Positions 60,775 through 64,000 of a stretch of DNA of 64,000 bases are shown piece after piece; the stretch's first letter is position 1, and each line of letters starts with the position of its first letter. Origin of the DNA: Pseudomonadota bacterium (GTDB lineage Bacteria > Pseudomonadota > Alphaproteobacteria > Rhodobacterales > Rhodobacteraceae). Made by a program: the position numbers and the translations under genes. A model generated the notes under the pieces. It ran no database searches, was not told the DNA's origin, and worked only from the letters and a program-made list of their open reading frames with translations. The stretch covers positions 248,001-312,000 of the forward strand of contig JAFEFU010000071.1 in NCBI GenBank assembly GCA_018240425.1, in the 5' to 3' direction.

Positions 60775-60884
60775 AACGTCCCTTTCAAAAATCCGTGTAA
60801 CAGCTACCGTGAGGGCGGTGCGTCGGTCGGCAAATGGTCAACTCGATACCCCGATAGCTAGCTCTAACCGGGATCATACCCCAA

Positions 60885-61460
60885 ATGGAACCTAACCAAA
60901 AGGACAGGCGCGCATTTTTGGCCCTGGGCGCCAACCGGGACTCGCACCTCGGCCCGCCCGAGGCCACGATCCGCCACGCGCTCGGCCTTCTGGACGGCGG
61001 CGAAACCCGCCTGGCGGCGGTCAGCCGCTTTTTCCGCTCGGCGGCCTTCCCCGCAGGGTCGGGGCCGGATTACGTCAATCTGGTGACGGAAATCACCACC
61101 GAACTGCAGCCGGATGACCTCCTTCTGCATCTGCACCGGATCGAGGCCGGCTGCGGACGGGTCCGGGCCGAACGCTGGGGCGCGCGCACCCTCGATCTCG
61201 ACCTTCTGGCGGCGGGGGACCGGATCGCGCCCGACAGAGAGACCCTCGCCCACTGGATCGGGCTTGATCCGCAGGCCCAGGCCAGGCTTGCCCCCGACCG
61301 GCTGATCCTGCCCCACCCCCGCCTTCAGGACCGCGCCTTCGTCCTGATTCCCTGGTCCGACATCGCACCCCTCTGGCGCCATCCCTTGACAGGACGCACG
61401 GTCGCAGAGATGCTGGCGGCCCTCCCCGAGGCGGCTCGGGCCGAAGTCCGGCCGCTCTGA
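60885..61460 (+). CDS. folK: HPPK: 2-amino-4-hydroxy-6-hydroxymethyldihydropteridine diphosphokinase
   Basis: 191 residues. It pyrophosphorylates the pterin before dihydropteroate synthase. Family blocks are FLALGANRDSHLGPPEATI near residue 11, RFFRSAAFPAGSGPDYVNLV and the ATP/Mg motif WGARTLDLDLLAAGD near 97, ending with LPHPRLQDRAFVL. Other folate genes (folB, folP) are 20 kb away. No good ribosome site precedes ATG 60885, so the start is less sure than the product. rpoZ follows in the same direction. Confidence 0.94.
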   Translation: MEPNQKDRRAFLALGANRDSHLGPPEATIRHALGLLDGGETRLAAVSRFFRSAAFPAGSGPDYVNLVTEITTELQPDDLLLHLHRIEAGCGRVRAERWGARTLDLDLLAAGDRIAPDRETLAHWIGLDPQAQARLAPDRLILPHPRLQDRAFVLIPWSDIAPLWRHPLTGRTVAEMLAALPEAARAEVRPL

Positions 61461-61474
61461 CGGCTTTTCCGCGC

Positions 61475-61503
61475 TTGCCTTCCCCAGGCCACGCGCCTAA
61501 ATA
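61475..61503 (+). promoter_or_regulatory. Candidate rpoZ promoter
   Basis: TTGCCT and TAAATA are spaced 17 bases apart, ending 37 bases before rpoZ. The -10 overlaps CGCC-TAAATA-GGCG, a short dyad. Confidence 0.4.
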
Positions 61504-61540
61504 GGCGTTTCCAGCTTTCCTTGGCGCATTGGAGTTGCCC

Positions 61541-61894
61541 ATGGCCCGCGTGACGGTCGAAGATTGTGTTGACAAGGTTCCGAACCGGTTCGAACTGGTG
61601 ATGCTTGCCGCCCACCGGGCCCGCGAGATCGCCGCCGGGTCAGCGCCGACCATCGACCGCGACAATGACAAGAATCCCGTCGTCGCCCTGCGCGAGATCG
61701 CCGACGAAACCCAGGCGGCGGGCGACCTGCGCGAGCGGATGATCGAAAGCCACCAGACCCAGATCGAGGTCGACGAGGCCGAGGACGACGACATGGCGCT
61801 GCTGATGAGCGCCGAGATGGACCGTCCCCAGCAGGACGACATGTCCGAGGAAAAGATGCTGCGCGCCCTGATGGAAGCCCAGGGGCAAGGCTGA
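61541..61894 (+). CDS. rpoZ: RNA polymerase omega subunit
   Basis: 117 residues. It assists assembly of RNA polymerase and forms part of a ppGpp site. The start [20 protein letters not shown] and the block [18 protein letters not shown] are diagnostic. The C-terminus is long and acidic, as usual in alphaproteobacteria. The ATG at 61541 follows GGAG. It precedes the ppGpp synthetase gene, so target and signal enzyme are likely cotranscribed. Confidence 0.97.
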   Translation: MARVTVEDCVDKVPNRFELVMLAAHRAREIAAGSAPTIDRDNDKNPVVALREIADETQAAGDLRERMIESHQTQIEVDEAEDDDMALLMSAEMDRPQQDDMSEEKMLRALMEAQGQG

Positions 61895-61925
61895 CGGACA
61901 ACCTGGGGGGACGGGGGCAGGCGCG

Positions 61926-64000
<2,075 letters not shown>

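Overview
This 64 kb window is a stretch of GC-rich chromosome from an alphaproteobacterium, most likely a member of the Rhodobacteraceae/Paracoccaceae. The evidence is the complete beta-hydroxyaspartate cycle cluster (bhcABCD with divergent bhcR), the folK-rpoZ-rel order, glyQ and glyS split by small genes, def/def-like/fmt, an aa3-type ctaD, and two sites of the CtrA form TTAA-N7-TTAAC. Genes are packed tightly, with no gene-free stretch above 300 bases, no insertion sequence, no prophage and no CRISPR array. Many long open frames opposite real genes are GC artefacts and are left out.

Layout. 1-2.6 kb: a purine/xanthine-type permease and a divergent GAPDH-like enzyme. 2.6-8.0 kb: the glyoxylate-assimilating bhc cluster with its IclR regulator; the bhcR-bhcA gap is AT-rich and holds three related boxes. 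8.0-13.5 kb: a polyamine-type ABC importer in one operon with a ureohydrolase. 13.7-16.9 kb: sulfotransferase, MarR regulator, ClC transporter, tRNA-Leu(GAG). 17-22 kb: VOC protein, lipB, a thioredoxin-fold protein, cytochrome c, an HdeA-like protein, ctaD and a DUF2244 protein. 22-31.7 kb: Gdx exporter, YqeY, carA, a GT2 glycosyltransferase with a GspE/MshEN-like N-terminus, GntR, a HAD nucleotidase whose frame runs into a membrane protein, a UbiH-type monooxygenase, a class V aminotransferase and two tandem Lrp regulators. 31.8-40.4 kb: ilvC, an atypical hypothetical gene, a nucleotidyl cyclase/TPR protein, a PepSY/cytochrome b561 pair, folB-folP-glmM and a SleB-type hydrolase. 40.6-47.7 kb: the glyQ-fkbM-(membrane protein)-glyS-(PPDK-like) operon. 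48-55 kb: a trypsin-fold protein lacking catalytic His and Ser, a secreted HNH protein, an ArsC/Spx-like protein, a second FkbM, an amidohydrolase, a lytic transglycosylase and a small unknown gene. 55-64 kb: MalY/PatB aminotransferase, def, a degenerate def paralogue, fmt, rnhA, ispH, an NYN protein, folK, rpoZ and rel (cut by the window edge).

How the parts work together. The bhc genes convert two glyoxylate to oxaloacetate. The importer and ureohydrolase probably feed guanidino/polyamine nitrogen. Most other genes are core housekeeping (translation, folate, envelope, respiration, stringent response). The points most worth a second look are the candidate BhcR boxes; two CtrA-type sites, at a possibly c-di-GMP-responsive glycosyltransferase and at a secreted HNH nuclease; two catalytically degenerate paralogues (deformylase, trypsin-like); a block of foreign-looking codon use inside glyS; a sigma-54-like promoter before an unknown gene; a nested inverted repeat upstream of def; and a four-copy intergenic hairpin repeat. 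No wholly new multi-gene system is evident from the sequence alone.
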